Below, one piece after another: positions 25,171-33,494 of a stretch of 64,000 nucleotides of DNA. The notes under the pieces are model-generated. The model saw nothing but the letters and a program-made list of their open reading frames with translations. It made no database searches and was not told the DNA's origin. Position 1 is the stretch's first letter. The number at the start of each line of letters is the position of its first letter. The stretch comes from Oceanihabitans iliipiscarium. GTDB lineage: Bacteria; Bacteroidota; Bacteroidia; Flavobacteriales; Flavobacteriaceae. Both the position numbers and the translations under genes were made by a program. The stretch covers positions 558,001 to 622,000 of the forward strand of contig NZ_JBHUOV010000001.1 of the NCBI RefSeq assembly GCF_042686125.1, read 5' to 3'.

Positions 25171-27177
25171 CTATAGCTTTTTAGCTTCAGCAACTAATAG
25201 CTCATTTTTATCTTCAAGCGCTTTGTCTATAAAACTTGTAACAGCCTCGTTTTTTTCTAAGCCATTGCGCAACAAAACACCTAATACAAGCATCGCAGCA
25301 ATACGTGTGCCTGCTTTTTTAACAGCAGTTGCAAACAGAGGTTCAAGCTCTTCATAAGACACCTCTTTTGCTAATTCTTGAATTTCTGCCTTGACTTTTA
25401 TTTGTTTTTCCTCTGGAAGATTTGTGTATTTTTTTCCTAATTGTTGAATGACACTAATAGCTTTACGTTGCGATTGTTGTTGTGGTTTGGGCTGATTTTG
25501 ATTGGTATTATCTTTAGGTTTTTGTTTTGCCCAAGAATCACGTAAACCGACCGTTTTATTAAACACTAAGTGCTCTGGAGTGCTATCATCATCTACATTA
25601 AAATAGCCTAAGCGTTGAAACTGAAACTGCTCTCCTACTTTTGCTTCAGTCAAACTAGGCTCCACAAAGGCATTAATAATTTTTAAAGAATTTGGATTGA
25701 TAAATGCCATAAAATCCTTTTCGGGGTGACTGTCTGGCGCTTCATTACTAAATAATCTGTCATATTCTCTGACCTCAACTTGAACAGCATGTTTTATAGA
25801 CACCCAATGTAATGTCCCTTTGACTTTTTTGTTGGTGTCTTCTGAATACGTACAATGAATTTCTGTAACCTTTCCATCTACATCTTTTACGACCTCATTT
25901 GCTTGAATGATATAGGCATTTTTTAATCGAACCTCTCCTCCTAGTTTTAATCGGAAAAACTTATATCCTGCTTCTTCTTTAAAGTCGTCTTTTTCAATAT
26001 AAAGTTCGTTTGAAAATGGCACTTGTCGCGAACCAGCACTTGAGTCTTCAGGGTTGTTTTCAGCTTCAAACCATTCCTCTTTATCCTCTGGATAATTAGT
26101 GATAACAACTTTAATAGGATCTAATACAGCCATGACACGAGGCGCTTTCTTATTTAAGTCTTCACGAATACAAAACTCTAATAAAGACACATCAATAACA
26201 TTTTCGCGTTTGGCAACACCTACTTTTTCTATAAATTGACGAATTGAATTTGGCGTATAACCTCGTCGTCGTAATCCTGAAATGGTTGGCATACGAGGAT
26301 CGTTCCAGCCAGAAACAATGCCCTCTTCAACCAATTTAAGTAGTTTACGCTTACTCATTATCGTGTAGCTTAAGTTTAAACGTGCAAACTCGCGTTGTTT
26401 TGGTAGTAATGGATACTCGTTTGAACTATAAGGGTATACTTGCTCTTTAAACCAATCATACAATTTTCTATGAGGTTTAAACTCTAAAGAACATAAGGAA
26501 TGTGAGACTTGTTCAATGTAATCACTTTCACCATGTGTCCAATCGTACATAGGATAGATACACCAATCGTTTCCTGTTCTGTGATGATGTGCATGCATGA
26601 CGCGATACATAATAGGATCACGCATGAGCATATTAGGATCTTCCATGTCTATTTTGGCACGAAGAACGTGAGTTCCTGCAGGAAATTCGCCATTTTTCAT
26701 CCTCTGAAATAAATCTAAGTTTTCTTCAACGCTTCGGTCTCTAAACGGACTGTTTGTTCCGACTTGAGTTGGCGTTCCTTTTTGTTGAGCCATAGCCTCA
26801 CTAGATTGAGAATCGACATAAGCTTTATTATCTTTTATCAATTTTACAGCCCAATCGTAGAGTTGTTGGAAATAATCTGAAGAATACAATTCATTTTCCC
26901 ATTGGTAACCTAGCCATTTAATATCTCGTTTTATAGCGTCGACATATTCCTGCTCTTCTTTAGCTGGATTCGTATCATCAAAACGAAGATTCACAGGTGC
27001 ATTGTATTTTTCACCTAAACCAAAACTAATGCCAATCGCTTTAGTATGACCTATATGTAAATACCCATTAGGCTCAGGAGGAAACCGAAAACGCAAATGG
27101 GTTTTAGGCATTCCATTTTTTAAATCTTCCTCAATAATGTGCTCTATAAAATGGAGCGATTTGCTTTCTTCAGACAT
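25171..27177 (-). CDS. glnS: Glutamine--tRNA ligase with C-terminal extension
   Basis: This 668-aa class I synthetase charges tRNA-Gln directly. The HIGH motif is PEPNGYLHIGHTKA (33-46) and the KMSKS loop is TIMSKRKLL. The catalytic and two anticodon-binding beta-barrel domains occupy about 25-560, the usual length of the enzyme. Beyond them a Gln/Pro/Lys linker (NQNQPKPQQQSQ, near 575) leads to a helical domain of about 85 residues ending VAEAKKL. In some lineages GlnRS is fused to a YqeY-type tRNA-affinity domain, which may be the case here. A minus-strand -7 box lies at 27205-27212. Confidence 0.96.
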   Translation of the reverse strand: MSEESKSLHFIEHIIEEDLKNGMPKTHLRFRFPPEPNGYLHIGHTKAIGISFGLGEKYNAPVNLRFDDTNPAKEEQEYVDAIKRDIKWLGYQWENELYSSDYFQQLYDWAVKLIKDNKAYVDSQSSEAMAQQKGTPTQVGTNSPFRDRSVEENLDLFQRMKNGEFPAGTHVLRAKIDMEDPNMLMRDPIMYRVMHAHHHRTGNDWCIYPMYDWTHGESDYIEQVSHSLCSLEFKPHRKLYDWFKEQVYPYSSNEYPLLPKQREFARLNLSYTIMSKRKLLKLVEEGIVSGWNDPRMPTISGLRRRGYTPNSIRQFIEKVGVAKRENVIDVSLLEFCIREDLNKKAPRVMAVLDPIKVVITNYPEDKEEWFEAENNPEDSSAGSRQVPFSNELYIEKDDFKEEAGYKFFRLKLGGEVRLKNAYIIQANEVVKDVDGKVTEIHCTYSEDTNKKVKGTLHWVSIKHAVQVEVREYDRLFSNEAPDSHPEKDFMAFINPNSLKIINAFVEPSLTEAKVGEQFQFQRLGYFNVDDDSTPEHLVFNKTVGLRDSWAKQKPKDNTNQNQPKPQQQSQRKAISVIQQLGKKYTNLPEEKQIKVKAEIQELAKEVSYEELEPLFATAVKKAGTRIAAMLVLGVLLRNGLEKNEAVTSFIDKALEDKNELLVAEAKKL

Positions 27178-27204
27178 AGTTATTATTCATTCTAAACAGA
27201 ACTG

Positions 27205-27212
27205 CAAAATTA
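27205..27212 (-). promoter_or_regulatory. -7 box of glnS
   Basis: On the minus strand this is TAATTTTG, 27 bases before the glnS ATG. Confidence 0.4.
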
Positions 27213-27302
27213 GGTAAATTATAATAACATTATAATCATACCTCATGATAAAGTTTGTAACTTGTTCTAGTAATTTGATACTTATAAATAAAACTCATTT
27301 TT

Positions 27303-27512
27303 ATGAAACAAATGAACTATAAATGTCCAAAATGCTCAAACACCACTTATGACATTGACCGAATGCAGGCTACTGGAGGAACATTCACGAAACTATTTAA
27401 TATTCAAAATAAAAGTTTTACTTCTGTGACTTGTAAAAAATGCACTTATACAGAATTCTTTAAAACACAATCAAGTAAAATAAGTAATATCTTTGATTTC
27501 TTTACAAACTAA
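27303..27512 (+). CDS. Small zinc-ribbon protein (DUF2082-like)
   Basis: This 69-aa protein has two CxxC knuckles, CPKC (10-13 region) and CKKC (about residue 45), which can bind one zinc ion. Between them lies the conserved DRMQATGGTFTKLFNIQN, and the protein ends with an aromatic tail. It fits the zinc-ribbon nucleic-acid-binding family Zn_ribbon_13/DUF2082, which has no known function. folB starts 9 bp downstream, so the two are probably one operon. An in-frame ATG four codons in (MNYKCPK) is an alternative start. Confidence 0.82.
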   Translation: MKQMNYKCPKCSNTTYDIDRMQATGGTFTKLFNIQNKSFTSVTCKKCTYTEFFKTQSSKISNIFDFFTN

Positions 27513-27521
27513 GACAAATTA

Positions 27522-27884
27522 ATGGGAATAATTAAAGTTGAAAATATTCGTGTGTTTGCGCATCATGGCTGCTTAACCGAAGAAACAAAAATAGGTAGTG
27601 ATTATCGAGTAGACTTAGAAGTAAAAGCTAATTTACAGCCATCTGCTAAAACAGATATGTTAAGCGATACCGTTGATTATGTCTTCTTAAATAAAGTCAT
27701 ACGAGAAGAAATGGCTAAACCTTCACATTTATTAGAAACAGTCGCTAAACGGATTTTAAAACGGATTTTTAAAGAAGATCATTTGGTTAAAAAAGCAACG
27801 GTTTGGGTTAGTAAAGTCAACCCTCCAATTGGTGGTGATGTTGAGATGGTTACGATTAAGATGGTACAAAAGCGAAAAAAGTAG
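27522..27884 (+). CDS. folB: Dihydroneopterin aldolase
   Basis: This 120-aa enzyme of folate synthesis converts 7,8-dihydroneopterin to 6-hydroxymethyl-7,8-dihydropterin and glycolaldehyde. The family signature at the N-terminus reads KVENIRVFAHHGCLTEE. The acidic VDYVFLNKVIRE and the pterin-binding LLETVAKRILKRIF follow, and the C-terminal KVNPPIGGDVEMVTI closes the fold. The length is normal. It follows the zinc-ribbon gene by 9 bp and precedes tRNA-Cys. Confidence 0.95.
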   Translation: MGIIKVENIRVFAHHGCLTEETKIGSDYRVDLEVKANLQPSAKTDMLSDTVDYVFLNKVIREEMAKPSHLLETVAKRILKRIFKEDHLVKKATVWVSKVNPPIGGDVEMVTIKMVQKRKK

Positions 27885-27914
27885 AAGTAAATAGCGTAAA
27901 AACTATATTTTTTT

Positions 27915-27922
27915 TACATTTG
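27915..27922 (+). promoter_or_regulatory. -7 box of tRNA-Cys
   Basis: TACATTTG matches TAnnTTTG, 47 bases before the mature tRNA. Confidence 0.45.
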
Positions 27923-27969
27923 TCACCTCATTAGGAATAATGAGATGCCTTTCTCTAAAGGTACTAAAG

Positions 27970-28040
27970 GGTGTCGTGGCCGAGTGGCTAGGCAGTGGTC
28001 TGCAACACCATCTACAGCGGTTCGAATCCGCTCGACACCT
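27970..28040 (+). tRNA. tRNA-Cys (anticodon GCA)
   Basis: The cloverleaf is complete. The acceptor stem GGTGTCG pairs with CGACACC (28033-28039), the D-arm is closed by GCC/GGC, the anticodon stem GTGGT/ACCAT carries the loop CTGCAAC with anticodon GCA, and the T-arm is AGCGG-TTCGAAT-CCGCT. The discriminator base is T (U73), the main identity element for cysteine. CCA is not encoded. A terminator follows. Confidence 0.97.
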
Positions 28041-28042
28041 CT

Positions 28043-28077
28043 AAAAACCTTCAAGTGTAGACTTGGGGGTTTTTTTG
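28043..28077 (+). terminator. Terminator after tRNA-Cys
   Basis: AAAAACC and CAAGT (28043-28055) pair with ACTTG and GGTTTTT (28061-28074), with a small internal mismatch and a GTAG loop, and a T-run follows. Confidence 0.75.
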
Positions 28078-28125
28078 TTTTAATTTTTAAAGAAATGTAA
28101 TGTGCGCTTAGTTAACGATACCTTT

Positions 28126-28536
28126 TTAATTGAAAGGCTCTAAATCTGGCGCTATGAATTGCTTTTTAGCAGTTACTGACTCGAAAATATTGGTTTTATA
28201 GTGTGATGATAGCAAGCCCTTAAGGTTGTGTGCAAGTTGTTTATTCTCTTTTATAAATTGATTGAAATTACGAGTTTTTGATTTTTTTATAAAGTGATTC
28301 ACCGCTCTGACGCTAGCAACAGTAACTGTTTCGTTGTATTTATCTTCTGCATCCAGTGCTTTTACATATTGTCTTATTAATGCTTTAACATTATTTACTG
28401 CTTTTTCAACACCATATTTTTCTATATGTATCCAAGCGAGTCTTAAATGTGCTTCATGAGAAAAAATACTAGGGTCTAGTGTACAATCGGAAAGCTTTTT
28501 TTCAAATTCAAAATCGGTTAACCCTAAATGACTCAT
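28126..28536 (-). CDS. Conserved hypothetical protein with FSHEAHLRLAW motif
   Basis: This 136-aa all-helical cytosolic protein has no signal peptide. The conserved-looking block FSHEAHLRLAWIHIEKYG (about 25-42) contains two histidines and a glutamate that could bind a metal. It is followed by IRQYVKALDAEDKYNETVT (69-87), again with a polar helix. I do not recognise a named family, though I recall similar short proteins in other Bacteroidota and Proteobacteria. It lies 6 bp downstream of the LysE-family gene on the same strand and is probably translated from the same mRNA. Confidence 0.7.
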   Translation of the reverse strand: MSHLGLTDFEFEKKLSDCTLDPSIFSHEAHLRLAWIHIEKYGVEKAVNNVKALIRQYVKALDAEDKYNETVTVASVRAVNHFIKKSKTRNFNQFIKENKQLAHNLKGLLSSHYKTNIFESVTAKKQFIAPDLEPFN

Positions 28537-28542
28537 GAAGAT

Positions 28543-29226
28543 TTACCTTTTTATGGGATTAATTTGTTCTAATTTATCTTTAATAAGTTCTTTCTCTTCA
28601 GGGAAAAAACCTTGGATTAACAGTAATATTCCAAATCCTAAAATCACAAGTGCTACAATTTTTTTGGTTTTAAAAATTCGTCTAGGAGTCAATTTATTCT
28701 TTAATGTTTTTGCGGCTGCAATTTTTAATAAATCAACTAAAAAATATACTGTTAATATTGTGCCTAAAAACACCCAAAGTTCTTGTGGTGTTTCTGTTAA
28801 AGAGTTTCCTATAACAATAAAACCAAGCCAACCCAACAGCACACCAATATTAATAAAGTTGAGTAAAAACCCTTTTACAAATAGTTTTCCATAGTCTTTT
28901 TTAAACTCTACTCTATGGTATTCACGAACAATGTCTCGAAAGGATTTAGAGGTTTTAATGAATGAAATAACACCATAAGCTGTTAATAACACACCTCCAA
29001 AAATAAGAAAGCTTGGATCGTCTTTAACTTTTTCTAAAAGCTTACTTGTACTATAAAACGCTACAAGAATAAAAAAAGCATCTGCAAGAATAACTCCAAA
29101 ATCAAAAATTAATGCGCTCTTAATCCCTTTAGTTGCGCTTGTTTCGAGTAGCACAAAAAAAACAGGTCCAATAGTGAACGATAAAATAATACCAAAAGGA
29201 ATTGCTGTTAGAATAGCATCTAGCAT
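28543..29226 (-). CDS. LysE/RhtB family exporter
   Basis: This 227-aa inner-membrane protein has about six hydrophobic helices. The N-terminus LTAIPFGIILSFTIGPVFFVLLETSATKG carries the LysE-family signature (glycine-proline within helix 1, followed by a small-residue loop). A region SLTETPQELWVFLGT precedes the last helices. Family members export amino acids or small metabolites; the Flavobacteria-specific subfamily substrate is unknown. It is probably in an operon with the hypothetical gene downstream. The gap to the GIN-domain gene upstream is 41 bp. Confidence 0.87.
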   Translation of the reverse strand: MLDAILTAIPFGIILSFTIGPVFFVLLETSATKGIKSALIFDFGVILADAFFILVAFYSTSKLLEKVKDDPSFLIFGGVLLTAYGVISFIKTSKSFRDIVREYHRVEFKKDYGKLFVKGFLLNFINIGVLLGWLGFIVIGNSLTETPQELWVFLGTILTVYFLVDLLKIAAAKTLKNKLTPRRIFKTKKIVALVILGFGILLLIQGFFPEEKELIKDKLEQINPIKR

Positions 29227-29267
29227 GTAAAGATGTCTTTCTTACAAATTTAAGAAAAATGATAGGA

Positions 29268-29945
29268 TTATTCTTTAATAATAATTTTTCCTCCTAAAAC
29301 TGTGTTTTTATCTACATTTTCTGGGTTTCCATACACGTAAACACTTCCTCCTGCTCTTACTTTAGCCTCAACATCTTTAGTCGCATTAACATGAGCCACA
29401 CCAGCAGCTTTAATAGTTACTTTTGTGTTTTCGGTGATAAGGTCTTCGCCTTCATAAGAACCACCAGTATTTATATCTACAGTTTGGTTTTTAGAATTTC
29501 CAGAAGCTTCAATGCTACCACCAGAAACCGCTTTAACTTCAAAAAATTTAAGGTCTTTTACGTTTAATCGCACCTTTCCTCCTTCTTGAGCTTTGACTTT
29601 TAATTCAAACTGTTCTATAACATCATTAGACTCAACTACAGCGCCTTCATTTGAATCGATGATTTCTAATGTGGTATAATACACTTTTACTGTGGTTTCA
29701 TCACCATCAAAAGCTTCTTCTAAGGTCATTCTAATTTTTAGAATATCCTTTTTATGAACGATAACCAGATCCTCAGTATTTTTTCCAGAAACAACAACTC
29801 TATTTTCATCAGATTTTATGAGTTGAACTTCGATACGATCGTAAACTTTAATTTCTTTAAACTCTCCAACAACTTTATCTTGATCGTTTTGAGCTGAAAG
29901 GGAAATGGTTAGACAGAATAATAATAGTGAATACAGGGTTTTCAT
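29268..29945 (-). CDS. GIN domain protein (DUF2807), exported
   Basis: This 225-aa protein has a signal peptide (MKTLYSLLLFCLTISLS, AQN). It is followed by GEFKEIKVYDRIEVQLIKSDENRVVVSG, the head of the GIN (DUF2807) right-handed parallel beta-helix. Short repeating strands with Gly/Ala turns run to the C-terminus (SGGSIEASGNSKNQT, AAGVAHVNATKDVEAK). The family is common on the cell surface of Bacteroidota and probably binds adhesins or polysaccharide, but its function is not established. YbjQ is 16 bp upstream on the same strand. Confidence 0.88.
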   Translation of the reverse strand: MKTLYSLLLFCLTISLSAQNDQDKVVGEFKEIKVYDRIEVQLIKSDENRVVVSGKNTEDLVIVHKKDILKIRMTLEEAFDGDETTVKVYYTTLEIIDSNEGAVVESNDVIEQFELKVKAQEGGKVRLNVKDLKFFEVKAVSGGSIEASGNSKNQTVDINTGGSYEGEDLITENTKVTIKAAGVAHVNATKDVEAKVRAGGSVYVYGNPENVDKNTVLGGKIIIKE

Positions 29946-29961
29946 CGTTTTATTTTTTTAA

Positions 29962-30258
29962 TTAAGCTACTTTTACTGCAGTTCCTGTTAAAGAAACGGT
30001 TACATAATTTGCTGCTGTGAGTTCTATATCAACTTTAATGCCAACCACAGCGTTTGCCTTTAAATTTAAAGCATTTGCTTTAAGGTTTTGAAACGCCATT
30101 TCCTTTACTTCGGCAATACTTTCTCCAATAGCTTTATAATATTTTTCTACGTTGAAAGTTAATTTTGCTTTTTGGCTATTTACACCTATTCCAGAAACGA
30201 GTCCTAAATAATCGTGTATTTTATGACCTTCGATAGTATTGGTTGTGGTTAAAATCAT
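29962..30258 (-). CDS. YbjQ family (DUF74) putative heavy-metal-binding protein
   Basis: This 98-aa protein has the family signature at both ends: MILTTTNTIEGHKIHDYLGLVSG at the N-terminus and ANAVVGIKVDIELTAANYVTVSLTGTAV at the C-terminus. The family forms ring-shaped oligomers and is annotated as metal-binding, but no clear Cys/His site is visible here. It lies 16 bp upstream of the GIN gene and ahead of the structured element on the same strand. Confidence 0.9.
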   Translation of the reverse strand: MILTTTNTIEGHKIHDYLGLVSGIGVNSQKAKLTFNVEKYYKAIGESIAEVKEMAFQNLKANALNLKANAVVGIKVDIELTAANYVTVSLTGTAVKVA

Positions 30259-30355
30259 GCTTTATTTTTTCGAATTGTAAAGTTACAGAATTTGAAATAC
30301 TATAGCAATGCCTTTTTTAGATTTTGATTAACTCTTAAATTTGTTTTTGCGATTT

Positions 30356-30470
30356 GCGTTAAGGATTGCAGTGGCATCCTTTTTATTCTGGATTCCTGCC
30401 TACGCAGGAAAGACAGCATAAAAAGATATAGCGGAAAGCCTGACCAAGACTTGAAGTCTTGGTAACGCCC
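30356..30470 (-). ncRNA. Structured intergenic element, copy B (fullest copy)
   Basis: On the plus strand, GCGTTA (30356-30361) pairs with TAACGC (30463-30468) to close the element. Inside are GGATTG...GGCATCC, a long arm ATCCTTTTTAT (30376-30386) with ATAAAAAGAT (30418-30427) that encloses a TTCCTGC/GCAGGAA hairpin (30393-30410), the core AGCGGAAAGCCTG, and a second hairpin CCAAGAC/GTCTTGG (30444-30462). CCAAATTAA follows. It lies 14 bp past the stop of rnr on the minus strand. It could be a 3-prime UTR RNA, possibly the known Flavo-1 motif, or a palindromic DNA repeat. Confidence 0.7.
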
Positions 30471-30484
30471 AAATTAAAATAATA

Positions 30485-32728
30485 CTAATCTTCTGGTTTT
30501 CCTACAAGTAAGAAATCTAGATGTTTTTTGGCTAAATCTGCATTTTTCACCTTAACAAGCACCTCGTCGCCGAGTTGATACATATTTTTAGAATTTCTTC
30601 CTATTATAGCATATTGTGCTTCATCAAATTCGTAATGGTCGTCTTTAATATCGCGCATTCTTACCATGCCTTCGCATTTATTAGATATGATTTCGACATA
30701 AATTCCCCAATCTGTAACGCCAGAAATTACACCTAAAAACTCTTCATCTTGGTGGTCTTGCATAAACTTAACTTGCATGTACTTTATTGAATCGCGTTCT
30801 GCTTTAGTGGCTAGATATTCCATGTTACTGGAGTGTTTACATTTATCTTCATAAACCTCTTCGCTTACAGATTTACCTTTATCTAAATAATGTTGTAAAA
30901 GGCGATGCGCCATAACGTCTGGGTAACGACGAATAGGCGAGGTGAAGTGACTGTAATAATCGAATGCCAGTCCGTAATGTCCAATATTATGCGTTGTGTA
31001 TTCCGCTTTAGACATCGTGCGAATTGTTAATGTATCGACTAAATTTTGTTCTTTTTTTCCGTTAACCTCTTTTAGTAAATTATTTAAAGATGAGGCTACA
31101 TTTTTTCTATCCTTAAAATTAAGTTTGTACCCAAATCTTGAAACTACACCTTGTAAAGCCGCGAGTTTAGATTCGTCTGGTTCGTCATGTACACGATAGA
31201 TAAAGGTTTTTTTAGGGTTTTGTTTTCCAATAAATTCGGATACTTTTCGATTTGCTAAAAGCATAAATTCTTCAATAAGCTTATTCGCATCTTTACTTGT
31301 TTTAAAAAATACACCTATTGGATTAGCATTCTCATCTAAGTCGAATTTAACTTCAACTTTATCAAAAGAAATTGCACCAGATTTCATGCGCTTTCTTCTC
31401 ATAATCTTTGCTAATTCATCTAATTTTAAAGTAGCATAAGCAATTTCTGGAGACGTTTTATAAGCTACACCAGTAAGTGAAACTTCCTTAGGAATTGTAT
31501 TATTTATGTGAGACATCTCGACTGCGCTCGATGTGACATTTATTGTCGCATTTTGTTCAATGATGGCTTGTGCTTCTTCGTATGCAAATCGTGCATCAGA
31601 ATAGGTTACGGTTCTCCCAAACCATTCGTTTTTTATTTCGGCTTTATCATTGAGTTGAAAAACAGCAGAAAACGTATATTTTTCTTCGTGAGGTCGTAAT
31701 GAACAGGCATTATTAGATAAGACTTCTGGTAACATTGGTACGACGCGATCTACTAAATACACTGAAGTTGCACGTTCATAAGCTTCATCGTCTAAAACAG
31801 TGCCTTCTTGTAGATAATGAGAGACATCTGCTATATGAATACCAACTTCATAGTTTCCGTTTTCGAGAATTTGAAAGGATAAAGCATCATCAAAATCTTT
31901 AGCATCTTTAGGGTCAATAGTAAAGGTTAGTACCTTGCGCATATCACGACGTTTTGCTATTTCTTCTTTAGTAATAGAAGTATCTATTTTATTAGCAAAT
32001 TCTTCAACTTCATGAGGAAACTCATAAGGTAATCCGTATTCTGCAAGAATAGAATGGATTTCAGTATTGTGTTCACCAGGTTTACCAAGGACTTGCAATA
32101 CGCGTCCGTTTGGTGAATCTGATTTTTCTGGCCAATCATCTAGTGATACTAAGACTTTATCGCCATCTTCAGCCTTGTTGATTTTATTAATTGGTACAAA
32201 AATATCTTTGTACATCTTGTTAGAATCTGGTATAACAAAGGCAAAATTTTTCTTGTCGTGAATTTGAATCACACCAACATATTCGCTTTTAGCACGTTTA
32301 ATAATTTTGGTGATTTCGCCTTCTAATTTGCCACGTTTTCGGCGTTTATACACGTATAATTCGACTTCATCGCCATTAAGTGCTTTGTTAATATTATTTG
32401 ATGCTATAAAAATATCGTCATCAAAAGCATCAGAAATGACATAACCAGAACCTTTAGCTGTTAAGTCTAAAATTCCTGTATGATATTCTGTGTTTACTAT
32501 AGCTCGAAACTTACCACGATCAACTTCTTCAATTTCCTGTTTTGCTTTAAGTTGATGTAGTTTTTTTATAATTTGATTTCTGCTACTTGCGTCGTTAACA
32601 CCAAGCTTAGCAGCAATTTGTTTATAATTAAAGGTTTGGGTTCTATCTTTTTTTAAAATACTTAGAATGGTATTTGTAAGGTTGGAAATCTTATTATGTG
32701 ATGATTTCCTTTTTTTCTTTTTACTCAT
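30485..32728 (-). CDS. rnr: Ribonuclease R
   Basis: This 747-aa 3-prime to 5-prime processive exoribonuclease degrades structured RNA. The N-terminus is a Lys-rich segment and winged-helix (HTH_12) domain (NTILSILKKDRTQTFNYKQIAAKL). Cold-shock domains follow (about 75-230), then the RNB catalytic domain with the metal-binding acidic cluster DPKDAKDFDDALS (near 272-285). The C-terminal S1 domain spans about 655-745 (EFLGVISGVTDWGIYVEI). The length is normal. The gap downstream contains structured element copy B; the gap upstream is the 766-bp AT-rich region. Confidence 0.97.
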   Translation of the reverse strand: MSKKKKRKSSHNKISNLTNTILSILKKDRTQTFNYKQIAAKLGVNDASSRNQIIKKLHQLKAKQEIEEVDRGKFRAIVNTEYHTGILDLTAKGSGYVISDAFDDDIFIASNNINKALNGDEVELYVYKRRKRGKLEGEITKIIKRAKSEYVGVIQIHDKKNFAFVIPDSNKMYKDIFVPINKINKAEDGDKVLVSLDDWPEKSDSPNGRVLQVLGKPGEHNTEIHSILAEYGLPYEFPHEVEEFANKIDTSITKEEIAKRRDMRKVLTFTIDPKDAKDFDDALSFQILENGNYEVGIHIADVSHYLQEGTVLDDEAYERATSVYLVDRVVPMLPEVLSNNACSLRPHEEKYTFSAVFQLNDKAEIKNEWFGRTVTYSDARFAYEEAQAIIEQNATINVTSSAVEMSHINNTIPKEVSLTGVAYKTSPEIAYATLKLDELAKIMRRKRMKSGAISFDKVEVKFDLDENANPIGVFFKTSKDANKLIEEFMLLANRKVSEFIGKQNPKKTFIYRVHDEPDESKLAALQGVVSRFGYKLNFKDRKNVASSLNNLLKEVNGKKEQNLVDTLTIRTMSKAEYTTHNIGHYGLAFDYYSHFTSPIRRYPDVMAHRLLQHYLDKGKSVSEEVYEDKCKHSSNMEYLATKAERDSIKYMQVKFMQDHQDEEFLGVISGVTDWGIYVEIISNKCEGMVRMRDIKDDHYEFDEAQYAIIGRNSKNMYQLGDEVLVKVKNADLAKKHLDFLLVGKPED

Positions 32729-33494
32729 GTAATTTTTAGAATGTATTGAATTTCTAAAGTTATGAAATTCGGTTAATTATTTAGGTAATAGAGAAGAAGC
32801 GTAGGTATTACCTTGGGACAAAGCTACGGTTTTAAAATTAAATAATGTTAAGTGACTGTTTATTAAGTATTAAATTAAATATATAATATGATTTATTCCT
32901 TTTTAAAATTAAAAATAAATGTTATCCACATATATATACATAATTATCTTTTTCTTTTAAAAATTTAAAAAAATAATGATAGTTATTATAGTATGTTTAT
33001 AAGTGGTATAACTTTTTTAACTTTTAATATGATAACTAATTTATAGCATTCTATTAACAAGTTATTAGAGTATTAAGTCTTTGATTAATAAGCAATTTAA
33101 ATTTACTATTAACTATTGTTTATAAGTCCTATTAACTATTAAATTTTAATAAATATTTTATTTTTTATGTTAGTATCTAAGCTATTTTTGTTTCATAAGT
33201 TCACCAAAAAAAACGGTTATTTTTTTAGGTAATTTCATCGTAGTTTTTGTTTGAAAAATTAACTGGATAATCCTAATTAAAGTTTTAAGAAAATAGAATT
33301 AGATATTAACAACTTATGAAACCATTTTAAAGAGTTGTTAAACAAAATGATTTAGTAAACCTAAATAGTATTAATTTAAAATAAGTTATTTTTTTTGTTT
33401 ATATTAGTATTAGCATAATCTCCTCATTTTTTTCTGTTAATAGTTTTAGCTGAAAAGCTGCACATAAATTATTATCTAATTTTAATTTTAACAG
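32729..33494. other. 766-bp AT-rich gene-free region with a consensus DnaA box (possible origin region)
   Basis: This is the only gene-free stretch above 300 bp. It is very AT-rich and holds no open frame I would accept. It contains the exact E. coli DnaA box TTATCCACA (32922-32930), three similar 11-12-base motifs of the form TGTTTATwAAGT (32857-32868, 32994-33004, 33117-33127), and a 12-bp direct repeat CTATTAACTATT (33106-33117 and 33129-33140). These features are compatible with a replication origin or unwinding element. They could also be simply low-complexity spacer. The upstream promoters of rnr (minus) and the LRR gene (plus) must lie in it, but I see no clear -7 box. Confidence 0.45.
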
